Assembly (NCBI GenBank): GCA_934477125.1
Contig: CAKSOL010000003.1
Span: 1-64,000, forward strand
Origin: an uncultured Eubacteriales bacterium
GTDB taxonomy: Bacteria > Bacillota > Clostridia > Oscillospirales > Acutalibacteraceae
Length of the DNA: 64,000 nt
Direction of reading: 5' to 3'
Made by a program: the position numbers and the translations under genes. Under the pieces are notes generated by a model. That model was not told the origin of the DNA and ran no database searches. It worked only from the letters and a program-made list of their open reading frames with translations. The stretch's first letter is position 1. Each line of letters opens with the position of its first letter. Below are positions 53,743 through 63,571 of this stretch, one piece after another.

Positions 53743-54894
53743 ATGGAGAAAAGAAAAAACAGCCATACCTCACGCTCTCCTCTTTTTGTTCCGCACTTTT
53801 TCGGAATGCTTCTGCTCGGAGCCCAGCTTATTATGCTGCTGTTTGTTCTTTCAACCGGCGGACTGCGATTTCCCGATTTTTCAGGTGAACGGCAGAGAGC
53901 GGTTGAGGACGCTTTCGCACTTATAGGCGTATTTCTTCCCGGAATTTTGGGAATTGGATTGCTCGTTTATTGTATGGTCCGGGAGGGCTTTGCAAAACGG
54001 GAAAGCCTTTCCGCTGTTATAATTCGCTGGATTTTGCGTATTTTTCTGCTGTTTTGGGTGATTTTGGTTTTATTTCCGGTTATATGGATGCTGTATTCCT
54101 CACTCAAAACTCCGGCTGAGTTTATTGCAAACCCGTGGGCGTTACCGGAAAAGCCTGCGTTTTCAAATTATAAGCAGGCATGGACCGGTTCAAATTTTGC
54201 GGGATATGTCTTAAATACCCTGATGATAACCATTGGCTCAACTGCTTTATTCTTCATAATGCTTACGGCAACCGCTTATATCCTCGGTAAGTATAATTTC
54301 AGATTGAAACGTTTTTTCAGCGGATTTTACTTTGTTGCTATGATGATTCCGTCCATACTGGTTCTGGTTCCGCTCTATTTTCAGCTTGAAACGCTCGGAG
54401 GGGGAATAAACAGCCTGATTTATGCAATAACAGGAACAAAATCAAGCTTCAGTATGACGGATAACCGCGCTGTTCTTACGGTTATTTATGCAGTTCAGGC
54501 AATTCCGGTGCCTATATTTCTTGTAACGGGATTTGTAAAACGCATCGACCAGAGCTTCCTTGAGGCGGCTTATATAGACGGTGCCGGGGAATGGTATGTT
54601 TTCTCCCGGATAATACTTCCGTTTATCCGCCCGATAGTTCTGTTTCAGTGTCTTGCAGTTTTTATGGCAACCTGGAACGAATATACGCTTGCGTTTACAT
54701 TCCTCGGATATACACAGGAACACCATACCATATCGGTAGGCTTGCAGCATATAACAGAAATTTTCAGCCGCGGTCAGGATTTCGGAACGATTTTTGCGGC
54801 ACTGACCCTTTCAATGCTGCCGATTCTTGTTCTTTATACTATATTCAATAAGCAGTTCTTAAAGGGTACCGACGCCTCGGAGGGGCTTAAATAA
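53743..54894 (+). CDS. sugar ABC transporter permease (MalG-like), pair 3, with N-terminal extension
   Basis: 383 aa, about 90 residues longer than a typical MalG. The extension holds two extra hydrophobic segments (~19-36 and ~62-84) before the usual six helices. EAA loop: EAAYIDGAGEWYVFSRIILP (residues ~271-290) then FIRP. AAGGAGG precedes the ATG. The role of the two extra helices is not known. Confidence 0.92.
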   Translation: MEKRKNSHTSRSPLFVPHFFGMLLLGAQLIMLLFVLSTGGLRFPDFSGERQRAVEDAFALIGVFLPGILGIGLLVYCMVREGFAKRESLSAVIIRWILRIFLLFWVILVLFPVIWMLYSSLKTPAEFIANPWALPEKPAFSNYKQAWTGSNFAGYVLNTLMITIGSTALFFIMLTATAYILGKYNFRLKRFFSGFYFVAMMIPSILVLVPLYFQLETLGGGINSLIYAITGTKSSFSMTDNRAVLTVIYAVQAIPVPIFLVTGFVKRIDQSFLEAAYIDGAGEWYVFSRIILPFIRPIVLFQCLAVFMATWNEYTLAFTFLGYTQEHHTISVGLQHITEIFSRGQDFGTIFAALTLSMLPILVLYTIFNKQFLKGTDASEGLK

Positions 54895-54952
54895 TTTGTA
54901 TTCTATCGGACGGATGTCCGTTATAAAAATAATTGCGAAAGGAAAATCAAAT

Positions 54953-57589
54953 ATGAAAAATTCAGCACATTTCAAGCGCATTTTTTCAACGGCTCTTGCG
55001 GCGCTGATATCGGTATCGGCTGTCTGCGGTACCGTAAACGCCGCTTATACCCCGACCGACGAAGCGGCGGTCAACGCCTCAGCCACTATTGATACCGCAG
55101 GGAACATTCTTAACAACGGCGGCTTTGAAACCGGAGATAAAGCCTCCTGGATAAATGAGGACGGCGCGGGTGCGGTATTTTCCGTTTCGTCCGAAGACAG
55201 CTATAACGGGAAATATTCGTTAAAGCACGAAAAGCCGGCGGACATCACTTCTATTATTAAAAACTATTGTTATTATGTTGAGGCGGACGAGGTTTATACA
55301 GTTTCTTACAGCTACAAAATAACCGAGGGCAGTATTCAGGTGTTGCCTGTTATCGGTCAGTATACGGAAAACTGGAAACAGACAAGCGCCGGCAGCGCTA
55401 AGTGGTACGGCACATATGCGCGCAGCGGAGTATCCGACTCCTGGACACGTATAAGCTTTGATATTACAACCGCGCCCGAAACCGAGATATTGGAATTTTG
55501 CCTGGCTGCAAACGCAGGGGCAGGTATAAGCTATTTTGATGATGTGTCGATAGTTAAAAAATCGGTAAGCGGAGAAAATATTTTCGGTAACGGCGATTTT
55601 TCCGGAGGCTCCACTGCCGGCTGGTCGGTCGGAAAGTCGGCAACGGTTCCGGCGGAAACCGAAAAGGTTGAGCTTATTTCCAATGGTGATTTCTCAAACG
55701 GCTTTAACGGTTGGCAGAGCCGAACAAGCAATACTGAAATTATTGAGGAGGACGGAAAAAATATTCTTAAAATGACCGTTGCCGCTAACGGTAACGAACA
55801 TATCCAAACGGGAAATATTGCTTTGGAGCAGGGAAAAACATATACACTTACTTTCCGTTTAAAGACCGAAAGCCGTGACGGAAATGAGGGGCAGTGCCGC
55901 ATTTTGGCATTTGATCCGAATGAGACCGCCGTTATGAAACCGGTTTATAAAACATACGGCAGATGGAAGGAATATACCGCGGAATATACCGCAAAATCCG
56001 ATACGGCGTATTTCTTTGTACAGCACAACAGCGTTGAAGGCGTGTCCTATTGGAGCGATATAAGCCTTTCCTACGAAAGAACCAAAACCTACACGAAAAC
56101 ATATGACGTTATGTCGAACGGCGATATCGAGCGCGGAGCTTACGCTTGGAATTTCGGAAAATCCAATGCCGGGATTTCAAACGATGCTCATTCCGGAAGC
56201 AACTCGCTGAAATACGACAGCGCCTCATCCGGTCAAAAGTATTTTTATAATTACGGAACTAAGGTAGAAAACGGAAGAGCATATACACTTTCCTACTATT
56301 TTAAAACGGACGGCGACCTTACCGTAAACGCCTATGTTGAAAATTCAGCCAGACAATATTGGAGTCCGTTATCCGGAACACAAGAATGGACTCTTGTTAC
56401 AAAACAGTTTACCGCAACAGCCGACGGAAACTTATATGTAGGCTTTCAATTCCAAAGCGGTTCGGGAACGGCGTATATTGACGATATATCCGTTACCTAT
56501 ACCGAGGAGTTTGAATATCAGCCGACAGTTACGGAGGGCGTAGGAGAAGGATTCGGCTATAATGGCGTATACGGTCTTATGGTTGATACAGCAACGGAAT
56601 TTTGGAACTATTCAACCAAGCCTGAGGAAGGCAGGGTTTATACCTATTCTATGTATATTAAGGCAGAGGATACCGAATCCGGATTTGAATTTATTCCGTA
56701 TATCAATAATTTCAGCGGAACCTGGCTTAATATTCTTACTGCAAAGCTGAACGGAAACAGCGATTGGAAATATGTCAGCTATACTTTTACCGCACCTGCT
56801 CCTCACGAAAGCAGCGGAATCCGGTTCGGATTTGTTCGTAAGGGCGTCGGCAAGGTCTATATAAGCAACGTCTCGTTAATTGCCTCTTCCGATGATGACG
56901 AGATAAATGAAACCATGCTTTCAAACGGAAACTTTGCGGCAGGCTTGACTTCATGGGAACTCAACGGTCTTTCTTCATATGGAAACGATACTCTTGCCGC
57001 CGATCTCGGAATAACCGGAAACGGCGCACTTATAAACCATTCCGCCGAGTCTGGAGCTTTAACCTATAAGCTGAGAACCTCGGAATATATCCCGGTTGAA
57101 AAGGGAAATACATATATTGTTAAGGCAAGTGTTAAAACAACAGGCAGTGTTTTGCTCGGCGCATCTCTCAGAGCAAACAGCGCAACGACTATTTCTGCGG
57201 AATATAAGGGTTATCAGATGAGCGGAACCTCCGATTGGCAGACCATAATCTATAAAATGACCGTTCCGGCGGACATCGAATGGAATGACGGTACGGCAGG
57301 CGTTAAGCTTCAGCTTGATATGGGCTTTGAGAATACTGCGGCGACCGTTTGCTATGATAATATTCAGATGTACCGTGAATATGCTTACGGCGACGCCAAC
57401 GGTGACGGAAGTCTGGACATAAAGGATCTTGTTCGCTATAAGAAATACTTAGCAAATTCCGCAGAGCTTGCGAGTGAAATTTATGCCGATGTTGACGATA
57501 CGCATAAGATAGATTTAGCCGATCTTGTGAAATTCCGCAAATATCTTATAGACAGCACAACCGTTCTCGGTCCTGTATATTTTAAATAA
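54953..57589 (+). CDS. secreted multi-CBM dockerin protein without an evident catalytic domain
   Basis: 878 aa from ATG 54953 (GAAAGGAAAA ribosome site); the open frame from 54896 has no good start. The signal peptide ends around GTVNAA. Several CBM4/9-like beta-sandwich modules follow, starting near residues 43 (NILNNGGFETG), 205 (short, IFGNGDF), 242 (ISNGDFSNGFNGW), 385 (VMSNGDIERGAYAW) and 658 (MLSNGNFAAGLTSW), with a further module between. The C-terminus (~818-878) is a dockerin with loops DANGDGSLDIKD and DVDDTHKIDLAD; the second loop is degenerate. No hydrolase motif can be seen, so this looks like a targeting subunit for a cellulosome-like complex. It ends the importer segment and has a 244-bp gap after it. 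Confidence 0.8.
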   Translation: MKNSAHFKRIFSTALAALISVSAVCGTVNAAYTPTDEAAVNASATIDTAGNILNNGGFETGDKASWINEDGAGAVFSVSSEDSYNGKYSLKHEKPADITSIIKNYCYYVEADEVYTVSYSYKITEGSIQVLPVIGQYTENWKQTSAGSAKWYGTYARSGVSDSWTRISFDITTAPETEILEFCLAANAGAGISYFDDVSIVKKSVSGENIFGNGDFSGGSTAGWSVGKSATVPAETEKVELISNGDFSNGFNGWQSRTSNTEIIEEDGKNILKMTVAANGNEHIQTGNIALEQGKTYTLTFRLKTESRDGNEGQCRILAFDPNETAVMKPVYKTYGRWKEYTAEYTAKSDTAYFFVQHNSVEGVSYWSDISLSYERTKTYTKTYDVMSNGDIERGAYAWNFGKSNAGISNDAHSGSNSLKYDSASSGQKYFYNYGTKVENGRAYTLSYYFKTDGDLTVNAYVENSARQYWSPLSGTQEWTLVTKQFTATADGNLYVGFQFQSGSGTAYIDDISVTYTEEFEYQPTVTEGVGEGFGYNGVYGLMVDTATEFWNYSTKPEEGRVYTYSMYIKAEDTESGFEFIPYINNFSGTWLNILTAKLNGNSDWKYVSYTFTAPAPHESSGIRFGFVRKGVGKVYISNVSLIASSDDDEINETMLSNGNFAAGLTSWELNGLSSYGNDTLAADLGITGNGALINHSAESGALTYKLRTSEYIPVEKGNTYIVKASVKTTGSVLLGASLRANSATTISAEYKGYQMSGTSDWQTIIYKMTVPADIEWNDGTAGVKLQLDMGFENTAATVCYDNIQMYREYAYGDANGDGSLDIKDLVRYKKYLANSAELASEIYADVDDTHKIDLADLVKFRKYLIDSTTVLGPVYFK

Positions 57590-57833
57590 TCTTATTGAAA
57601 TGCGGCTGTGAAATATCTGACGCAGCCGCACCTTTTAACCGCGGAAAATTTTTTGCGTCAGGTGGATATCAGACCTGTTGAAAATTGCGCTGCGTCCGCA
57701 GGGCTTAAAAGCAGCGAAAAGCATACCGCCGTAACTGCGTATTCGGATTGGTGTATATCTTATTCCGCTGTTGCCGGGTGTAAATATTATGAAAGGATTG
57801 CCTTAGCTCAAAGCTATTGCATATAACAGGAAA
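57590..57833 (+). other. intergenic region, no convincing gene
   Basis: It holds TGCGGCTG (57601-57608) paired with CAGCCGCA (57623-57630) followed by CCTTTT, a weak terminator candidate after the dockerin protein. A 72-codon frame at 57608 starts inside this hairpin with no ribosome site and is not called. No promoter close to consensus is seen. Confidence 0.4.
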
Positions 57834-59507
57834 GTGATTTCAGATTTTAAGATAATAGGCAGCTCGCCGTTTGAAACAAAATATATTCTTCCTAAGGCAG
57901 TCTGTCTCAGCGCGGAAGGTGTTGATTTCCCCGAAAGGCTGACGGAAAACTCCGAAATCCAGGTTAATTTCGGAAAGCACCGCTCCATCTGTTTTTCAAC
58001 CGAAAACGGAAAACGCGCGGCAGTATTGCTTGATTTCGGCAGTGAGCTTTCCGGCGGAGTTCGCATTGTTGCGGGAACGGCAAGCGAAAGAACCGGGGTT
58101 GAGGTTTTGCTCAGGTTCGGGGAATCCGCTTCGGAGGCAGTAACTCCGGACGGCATTAAAGGAGCCTGCAGCGACCACGCCAAACGGGAAATGAGGGTTT
58201 CTGTTCCCTGGAACAGCGCCTCGGTATACGGGAAAATCGGATTTCGATTTTTATTTATCGAGCTGATGACTCCGAACAGCCGGGTAGATCTTTATTCGCT
58301 GATTGCCGAATTTTCTTATCGCAATTTGCCGTATACCGGAAGCTTTTCGTGCAGTGACGGGCTGCTTAACAGAATTTACGATACCTGTGCTTATACTTTG
58401 CATCTGAATATGCAGGAAATGCTTTGGGACGGTATAAAACGCGACAGAGCCGTATGGATAGGGGATATGCACCCTGAGGTACTGACATTAAGGACTGTTT
58501 TTGGAGATCAACCTTTGATTGATGAATGTCTTAAGCATATTGCAGACAGCTATCCTCTTCCGCTGTGGCCGAATAATATGACGACCTATGCGCTATGGTA
58601 TATAATAATCCTCGGCGATTGGTATAAATATAACGGCAGAGCCAATCTTGTTCTGAGCCTTTCGGCGTATTGGAGAGGACTTCTTAATCAGCTGCTCGGT
58701 CTTGTTCATAAGGAGGGCGAGGCACTCAGGGAGGAGGAGTTCCTACGCGGATTCTTCCTCGATTGGCCAACTAAAAACCAGCCTGAATCTGCGGCGGGGA
58801 TTTATGCGATTTTTGTGCTTTGCCTCCGCTCGGCAATTTCGCTTTGCCGCATTGCGGGATTTGCAGACCTTGAAAACGAATGTAATTCGGCAATTAAAAT
58901 TCTGTGCCGTAAGCCGCATAGCTGCGGAGATAAAAAGCAGGTTACCGCTCTTGCATATCTTTCAGGTCAGCTTGATTCCAAAACTGCGGGGAAAATCCTG
59001 CTTAACGGCGGCGCTCGCGGACTTTCCACCTTTATGAGCGGTTATATACTCGAAGCCGCAGCCCGCACGGGCGGAATTTCCGCCGCGCTTGATATATTGA
59101 AAGAATATTACGGTGCTATGCTGAATGCCGGCGCGACGACATTTTGGGAGGACTTTGATATTGAATGGGTGCGTGAAAACGCCCGGATAGACAGACTGCC
59201 CGAAAACGGGGAATACGATATACACGGTGACAACGGCAGATATTGCTACAAGGGATTCCGTCATTCTCTCTGCCATGGCTGGAGTTCTGCTCCCGCCGCT
59301 TTTCTTGCGGAAAATGTTTTGGGAATCCATATAGTCGAGGCAGGATGCCGGAAAATTGAAATAAAACCTCAGCTCGGAAGTCTGAAATGGGCTAAAGGCA
59401 CATATCCTACGCCGCTCGGAGTTATTTCTGTTTTTGCCGAACGCTTGCCGGACGGAACCGTAAAAACGGATATTGCGGCTCCGAATACCATTAAAATCAT
59501 TAAATAA
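57834..59507 (+). CDS. GH78-like alpha-L-rhamnosidase family protein
   Basis: 557 aa, no signal peptide. A beta-sandwich N-terminal part (~25-165) with VLLDFGSELSGGVRI and FRFLFIEL is followed by an (alpha/alpha)6 barrel. The family signature MLWDGIKRDRAVWIGDMHPE lies near residues 195-214; in GH78 this segment carries the catalytic acid. GNGRYCYK-like and CHGWSSAPAAFL near the C-terminus match the last helices, followed by a small beta domain. It is shorter than full GH78 enzymes (often 700-1000 aa) since the extra N-terminal domains are missing. GTG start with AGG only three bases before it, so the start is uncertain. Confidence 0.8.
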   Translation: MISDFKIIGSSPFETKYILPKAVCLSAEGVDFPERLTENSEIQVNFGKHRSICFSTENGKRAAVLLDFGSELSGGVRIVAGTASERTGVEVLLRFGESASEAVTPDGIKGACSDHAKREMRVSVPWNSASVYGKIGFRFLFIELMTPNSRVDLYSLIAEFSYRNLPYTGSFSCSDGLLNRIYDTCAYTLHLNMQEMLWDGIKRDRAVWIGDMHPEVLTLRTVFGDQPLIDECLKHIADSYPLPLWPNNMTTYALWYIIILGDWYKYNGRANLVLSLSAYWRGLLNQLLGLVHKEGEALREEEFLRGFFLDWPTKNQPESAAGIYAIFVLCLRSAISLCRIAGFADLENECNSAIKILCRKPHSCGDKKQVTALAYLSGQLDSKTAGKILLNGGARGLSTFMSGYILEAAARTGGISAALDILKEYYGAMLNAGATTFWEDFDIEWVRENARIDRLPENGEYDIHGDNGRYCYKGFRHSLCHGWSSAPAAFLAENVLGIHIVEAGCRKIEIKPQLGSLKWAKGTYPTPLGVISVFAERLPDGTVKTDIAAPNTIKIIK

Positions 59508-59530
59508 ACTATGCTTTTCAGGGGTTCTAA

Positions 59531-62359
59531 ATGAATAAAAACTGTTTCTGCGAATTTTTTTATTATAATCAAAGTCTTCCGGATGCTCCGTATGATTTCA
59601 CGGATTCAAATGTATTAAGCGCCGAAAAAAGGAAGGAATTTTTAACCCGCTATGCACTGTTTTCGGAAAAGGTCAATGGTATAAGCGATACTCCGGAACA
59701 GGTGGTAACTGAGGAAGAAGCTGTCGCTATGAAGGAATTGCTTTTGCCGAACCCTCCTGCAGCCGAAATAACCAGGCGTATATCCTTTGAGCGGATGGAG
59801 GCGTTTCTGCATAAAAAGGAAGAGCAGTATGAAAATTGGACGATGTACACCGGGAAAGTCTCTGTTTCAAATATGTGTGTCTGTTTCAGAGACTCGCCTG
59901 TTCCTCCGTCTCCGGCTGCCGCTTATTATTTCAGCGGCATACTTAATTCCTTCAGCTTTTCGTTCAGAGCAGACGGCAGCTACGGCTATCCCATAACCTA
60001 TGGTGTTCTTGATACAACATACGGCAGAACCGTAGAGCTGCGCAGCGGGATCGACGATATTATAAAGCTCCAGTTTTATTCTAACGGCATGCTTTATGCG
60101 AGACTCGGAAATGAATGTCCTTATCACCTGAAAAATGTTCCTATCGGACAGTATAGATTTGATGAATGGCAGACTGTAACGGTAATTATTGAAAATGACG
60201 GATTTTTTGTCGAGCTGAACGGAGTCAAAAGCGAAAAACTGCCTCTTTCCGTAAAATTAAATCCCGATATGCTGTTTATCGGATGCGGAATGTTCCATAA
60301 CGGCGAGTGGATTGTCCGTCCCGAAAAGATGGTGCTTGAAAGCGGTATAATAACAAATTTCTTTAAAAAGCCGCCTGAAAAAAAGTCGCCGTTCATTCCT
60401 CTCGGAACGGTATCGCTCCCGTTTGCCGTAGGTACGTATAAAAACCGAGACTGCGAACTGATATTCCGCAAGGAATTTGAAATAACCGAATTATTCCGTG
60501 CAAAACTGAGGGTGTTTTCCCTTGATCCGGGCGGAAGCATATGGATAAACAAAAAATGCGTTGCCGTGACGGATTCGTTTGAAGAGCTGGAACTTGATGT
60601 TGAAAATTATCTTCATATCGGGAAAAACGAGCTTTGCCTTAAAGTAAATCCGAGAGCTCCGGAGGTGCATTTTAACTGGCACAGGCAGAAGGACGCATAT
60701 AACGGATGGTTCTGCGAAGGAGCGGATTTAACGCTTTACAGCTCCGTCAAGCCGGAACATATACGCATTATAACAAAAAGCATTTCGGAGTCCCGCATAT
60801 CCTTTAATGCTTTGGCTGACATAAACGGAGCTGAAAAAGCGGAAATTTTTCTTAAAGAAATTTTTCCCGATGAACGCGAAGAGGTTTCGCTCGGAAAATT
60901 TCGCGCAGAAAACGGTAAGCTGTGCGCCGAGGTAACTGCCGATGCAAAAGTATGGTCGCCGGAAAATCCCGTACTGTACTCAGTCCGTATACAGGCATTT
61001 GCCGACGATGATACTCCTTTATGCGATGAGACTGCCGAAACGGGATTCCGTATTATAGAGCAGCGGGACGGCGGCATTTACCTTAACGGCAGTAAAATTA
61101 TACTTAAGGGCGCATTGCTTATGCAATTCCTGCCGCCGCACAGCGAAACTCCGGTGACGCATATCTGCCCGTCCACAGAACAAATTATCCGCCAATTCCT
61201 TATGCTGAAGCGGATGAACGGAAACACATTGCGGCTGCATATTCTCGGATACGGCACAAATGACGCCCGTTTTGCCCGAATTGCCGACCGCCTTGGAATT
61301 ATGCTTATCTGGACAACACGCTACATAGACAGCGTTGAGCAAATTCCGGCGGCGGGAAAATGGTTTGCAGGAGACGGATACATACGTCAAATCAGCCTGA
61401 GACTCAATAATCCGAGTATAATAATGTGGGAGGGAAGTAACGAATACCATCCTAACCTTTCGGAAATTGACCGAATATATTCATCATTTGTTCCGGCGGT
61501 TAAAAGCGTAGATAAAACCCGGATAATATGTCCTGTTTCTCATCTTTATTATGCCGGGGACCTGTATCCTATGAACGGCTGCGGTTATTATAACGATGAC
61601 GGAACAGCGGATAATAACGGAAATAAGCAAAAAGCTCCTGCCGAATGGAAAGATCCGCTGGTTATTCGCTCTGCTCATACATATTCTCTCCTCCTCGGCT
61701 ACGGAAGCGGCTGGGAGCATCTAAGAAATCAGGATTGGAAATTACAGCCGGAGCTTTGCAAAAGCCGCAGCCATGCCTATATTATTTCGGAATTCGCAAT
61801 TATAGGAAGGCAAAATCCCAATGTCCCTCAAGCCGCAGAATATTATAATCCGTATTCATATGAGCTTTCGGACGATTCCTCGCTCGGATTTAAAACAACG
61901 GTTGATGAATGGCGGGAAAGTCAGGCATATCAGGCGCTTTCCGCGGCTTACTGTGTAAACCGTATGAGGGATATGGGGGTTGACGGAATGCTGTGGTGCT
62001 GCCTTATGGGCGGAGCTAACGACGGCGGATACCTCAAACCGCCCATTGATAATTACGGATATCCGAAGCTGGCGTTTTATGCTCTTCAAAACGGATTTGC
62101 GGAATTGAGCGCCTCTCTCGGAAGCTTTGATATTATCAAGGGACGTAATTTTTCCGTTAATCCCGTTATCTATGGTACAAATGAGGGAAAGCGCTATGAG
62201 CTTACGATAAGGATTTTTGATTCGCAGCAGCATTTATGCTATGAAAAAACTCTTACTGCCGACGGAGCTCAGGGCAGCACCCGTTTCGGCATTCTGACGC
62301 CGCAGCTGAATGTCAGCGGTTACTATTCCTCAGAGCTGAAAATTCGGATTGTTGAATAG
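59531..62359 (+). CDS. GH2-family glycosidase with N-terminal LamG-like extension
   Basis: 942 aa, cytosolic. The first ~285 residues form an unusual beta-rich extension (possibly LamG/concanavalin-like: FSGILNSFSFSFRADGSYGYP). Then come GH2 jelly-roll (~295-405), Ig-like (~410-510) and TIM-barrel (~520-830) domains. Candidate acid/base is Glu638 in WEGSNEYHP and candidate nucleophile Glu754 in ISEFAI, at the normal GH2 distance. GH2 covers beta-galactosidase, beta-glucuronidase and related activities, so the exact sugar is open. The ATG follows AGGGG. Last gene of the second cluster. Confidence 0.86.
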   Translation: MNKNCFCEFFYYNQSLPDAPYDFTDSNVLSAEKRKEFLTRYALFSEKVNGISDTPEQVVTEEEAVAMKELLLPNPPAAEITRRISFERMEAFLHKKEEQYENWTMYTGKVSVSNMCVCFRDSPVPPSPAAAYYFSGILNSFSFSFRADGSYGYPITYGVLDTTYGRTVELRSGIDDIIKLQFYSNGMLYARLGNECPYHLKNVPIGQYRFDEWQTVTVIIENDGFFVELNGVKSEKLPLSVKLNPDMLFIGCGMFHNGEWIVRPEKMVLESGIITNFFKKPPEKKSPFIPLGTVSLPFAVGTYKNRDCELIFRKEFEITELFRAKLRVFSLDPGGSIWINKKCVAVTDSFEELELDVENYLHIGKNELCLKVNPRAPEVHFNWHRQKDAYNGWFCEGADLTLYSSVKPEHIRIITKSISESRISFNALADINGAEKAEIFLKEIFPDEREEVSLGKFRAENGKLCAEVTADAKVWSPENPVLYSVRIQAFADDDTPLCDETAETGFRIIEQRDGGIYLNGSKIILKGALLMQFLPPHSETPVTHICPSTEQIIRQFLMLKRMNGNTLRLHILGYGTNDARFARIADRLGIMLIWTTRYIDSVEQIPAAGKWFAGDGYIRQISLRLNNPSIIMWEGSNEYHPNLSEIDRIYSSFVPAVKSVDKTRIICPVSHLYYAGDLYPMNGCGYYNDDGTADNNGNKQKAPAEWKDPLVIRSAHTYSLLLGYGSGWEHLRNQDWKLQPELCKSRSHAYIISEFAIIGRQNPNVPQAAEYYNPYSYELSDDSSLGFKTTVDEWRESQAYQALSAAYCVNRMRDMGVDGMLWCCLMGGANDGGYLKPPIDNYGYPKLAFYALQNGFAELSASLGSFDIIKGRNFSVNPVIYGTNEGKRYELTIRIFDSQQHLCYEKTLTADGAQGSTRFGILTPQLNVSGYYSSELKIRIVE

Positions 62360-62474
62360 GAATGTTACGTTCCTGCTTGCCTAAACGGCGATATCCAGAT
62401 TTGCGGTAAATATTCGGAAACTGCGTTAGATTTTACAGTCGGTTTATCACGCAGAAAATCAGCAATTATCGTGT

Positions 62475-62522
62475 AAAAAAGGCTGCGGAATTTACTTTTT
62501 GTGTAAGCTCCGCAGCCTTTTT
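62475..62522. terminator. bidirectional rho-independent terminator
   Basis: AAAAAGGCTGCGGA pairs with TCCGCAGCCTTTTT across a 19-nt loop, with A-run before and T-run after. It sits between the convergent GH2 gene and minus-strand esterase gene and can serve both. Confidence 0.92.
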
Positions 62523-62537
62523 ATACGGCTTTGCTGT

Positions 62538-63545
62538 TTACCAAGAAACCATTTTGTCAAACTGATTCCACGCTTTTTCCTTATAAAAACGGTGTCCTTC
62601 TTCGCCGGTGACAAGCGCGCAATTTTCCGGAACGCCCGCTGCGGTATATATTTTTTTTATGACAGCAAACGCCTGTCTTACTCCGCTTTCCGGGAAAATA
62701 TCATCTTTTGCGCCGTTGACGACAATCAACCTGCGCGGAGCGATAGCTGCCGCCATATCGCCCATATCCATATATCTTGCAATGTCCGGGATAAAGTTGC
62801 ACACGCAATGCGGCATAGCACAGATAGAGTCCTTGAAGGAGCAGACTGCGCAGGAGGAAATCGCAACCTTAATCCGTTCATCCAGACAGGCGGCATAATA
62901 AGTAGATGTTCCTCCGCCGGAATTGCCGATGCAAATTATGCGCTCGCTGTCAATTTCGGGAAATGTAAGCGCTAAGTCGATAGCTCTTGAAATATCCAGG
63001 CAGCGCTCGCCTATGATTGTTTTGCCTACAAGCAAAGCATTCATTGCGGTAACATAGCATTTGGGACAGCTGAAATCCGGTGTGTTTTCTGCCAGAGCGG
63101 TGGCTCGCTCGCCCATGCCGCGCTGCTCAAGACAAAGCGCAGCAAAGCCTTTTTCGAGCGCCTGAGAGGCAAAATCGCGGTCTCCTCCGGGAAACGGCTT
63201 ACCGGGATAAGAGCGCCCTAATGAGACCTGCATACCGGGAGCATGTCCCTGAAGGCAAATTGCAAGGGGCAGTTTGCCCTTTTTGTTATTCGGTATACAT
63301 AGCAGGCATATGGCGTCAACGTCCCTTTCCGCCCTGAAACGTATCCGGTATTCGGTAAAATCGGATTCTGTATGCTTGTATTCAATTTCAGGGTTTAACG
63401 GAACTGACTCGGTACTTATTTTAAGCAGCTCGGTTAATTTGCTTTTAATGGCTTTTTGCTGGGATTTGAAATCTGCGAATTCATTAAAGGCTAAAATGGG
63501 CTTATCGGCAAGGATTGCAGAGTGACCTGAATCGGGAGAATACAT
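62538..63545 (-). CDS. alpha/beta hydrolase (dienelactone hydrolase / acetyl-esterase type)
   Basis: 335 aa, cytosolic, ATG at 63545 after GGAGGAAAG. Candidate triad: Ser209 in IGNSGGG, Asp in NGAKDDIFP (near residue 286) and His in GEEGHRFY (near residue 319). CLQGHAPGMQ near residue 100 probably forms the oxyanion hole, and CLEQRGMGER is a family feature. It is a different branch from the esterase at 37784. A strong promoter and cre-like site lie upstream, so it is separately transcribed but seems co-regulated with the glycan clusters. Likely deacylates sugar oligomers. Confidence 0.86.
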   Translation of the reverse strand: MYSPDSGHSAILADKPILAFNEFADFKSQQKAIKSKLTELLKISTESVPLNPEIEYKHTESDFTEYRIRFRAERDVDAICLLCIPNNKKGKLPLAICLQGHAPGMQVSLGRSYPGKPFPGGDRDFASQALEKGFAALCLEQRGMGERATALAENTPDFSCPKCYVTAMNALLVGKTIIGERCLDISRAIDLALTFPEIDSERIICIGNSGGGTSTYYAACLDERIKVAISSCAVCSFKDSICAMPHCVCNFIPDIARYMDMGDMAAAIAPRRLIVVNGAKDDIFPESGVRQAFAVIKKIYTAAGVPENCALVTGEEGHRFYKEKAWNQFDKMVSW

Positions 63546-63571
63546 AATTATCTTTCCTCCAATGTCTGAAA

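Noticed and set aside
57608..57826. 72-codon frame between the dockerin protein and the GH78-like gene
   Set aside because: It starts within a hairpin, has no ribosome site and no recognisable family.
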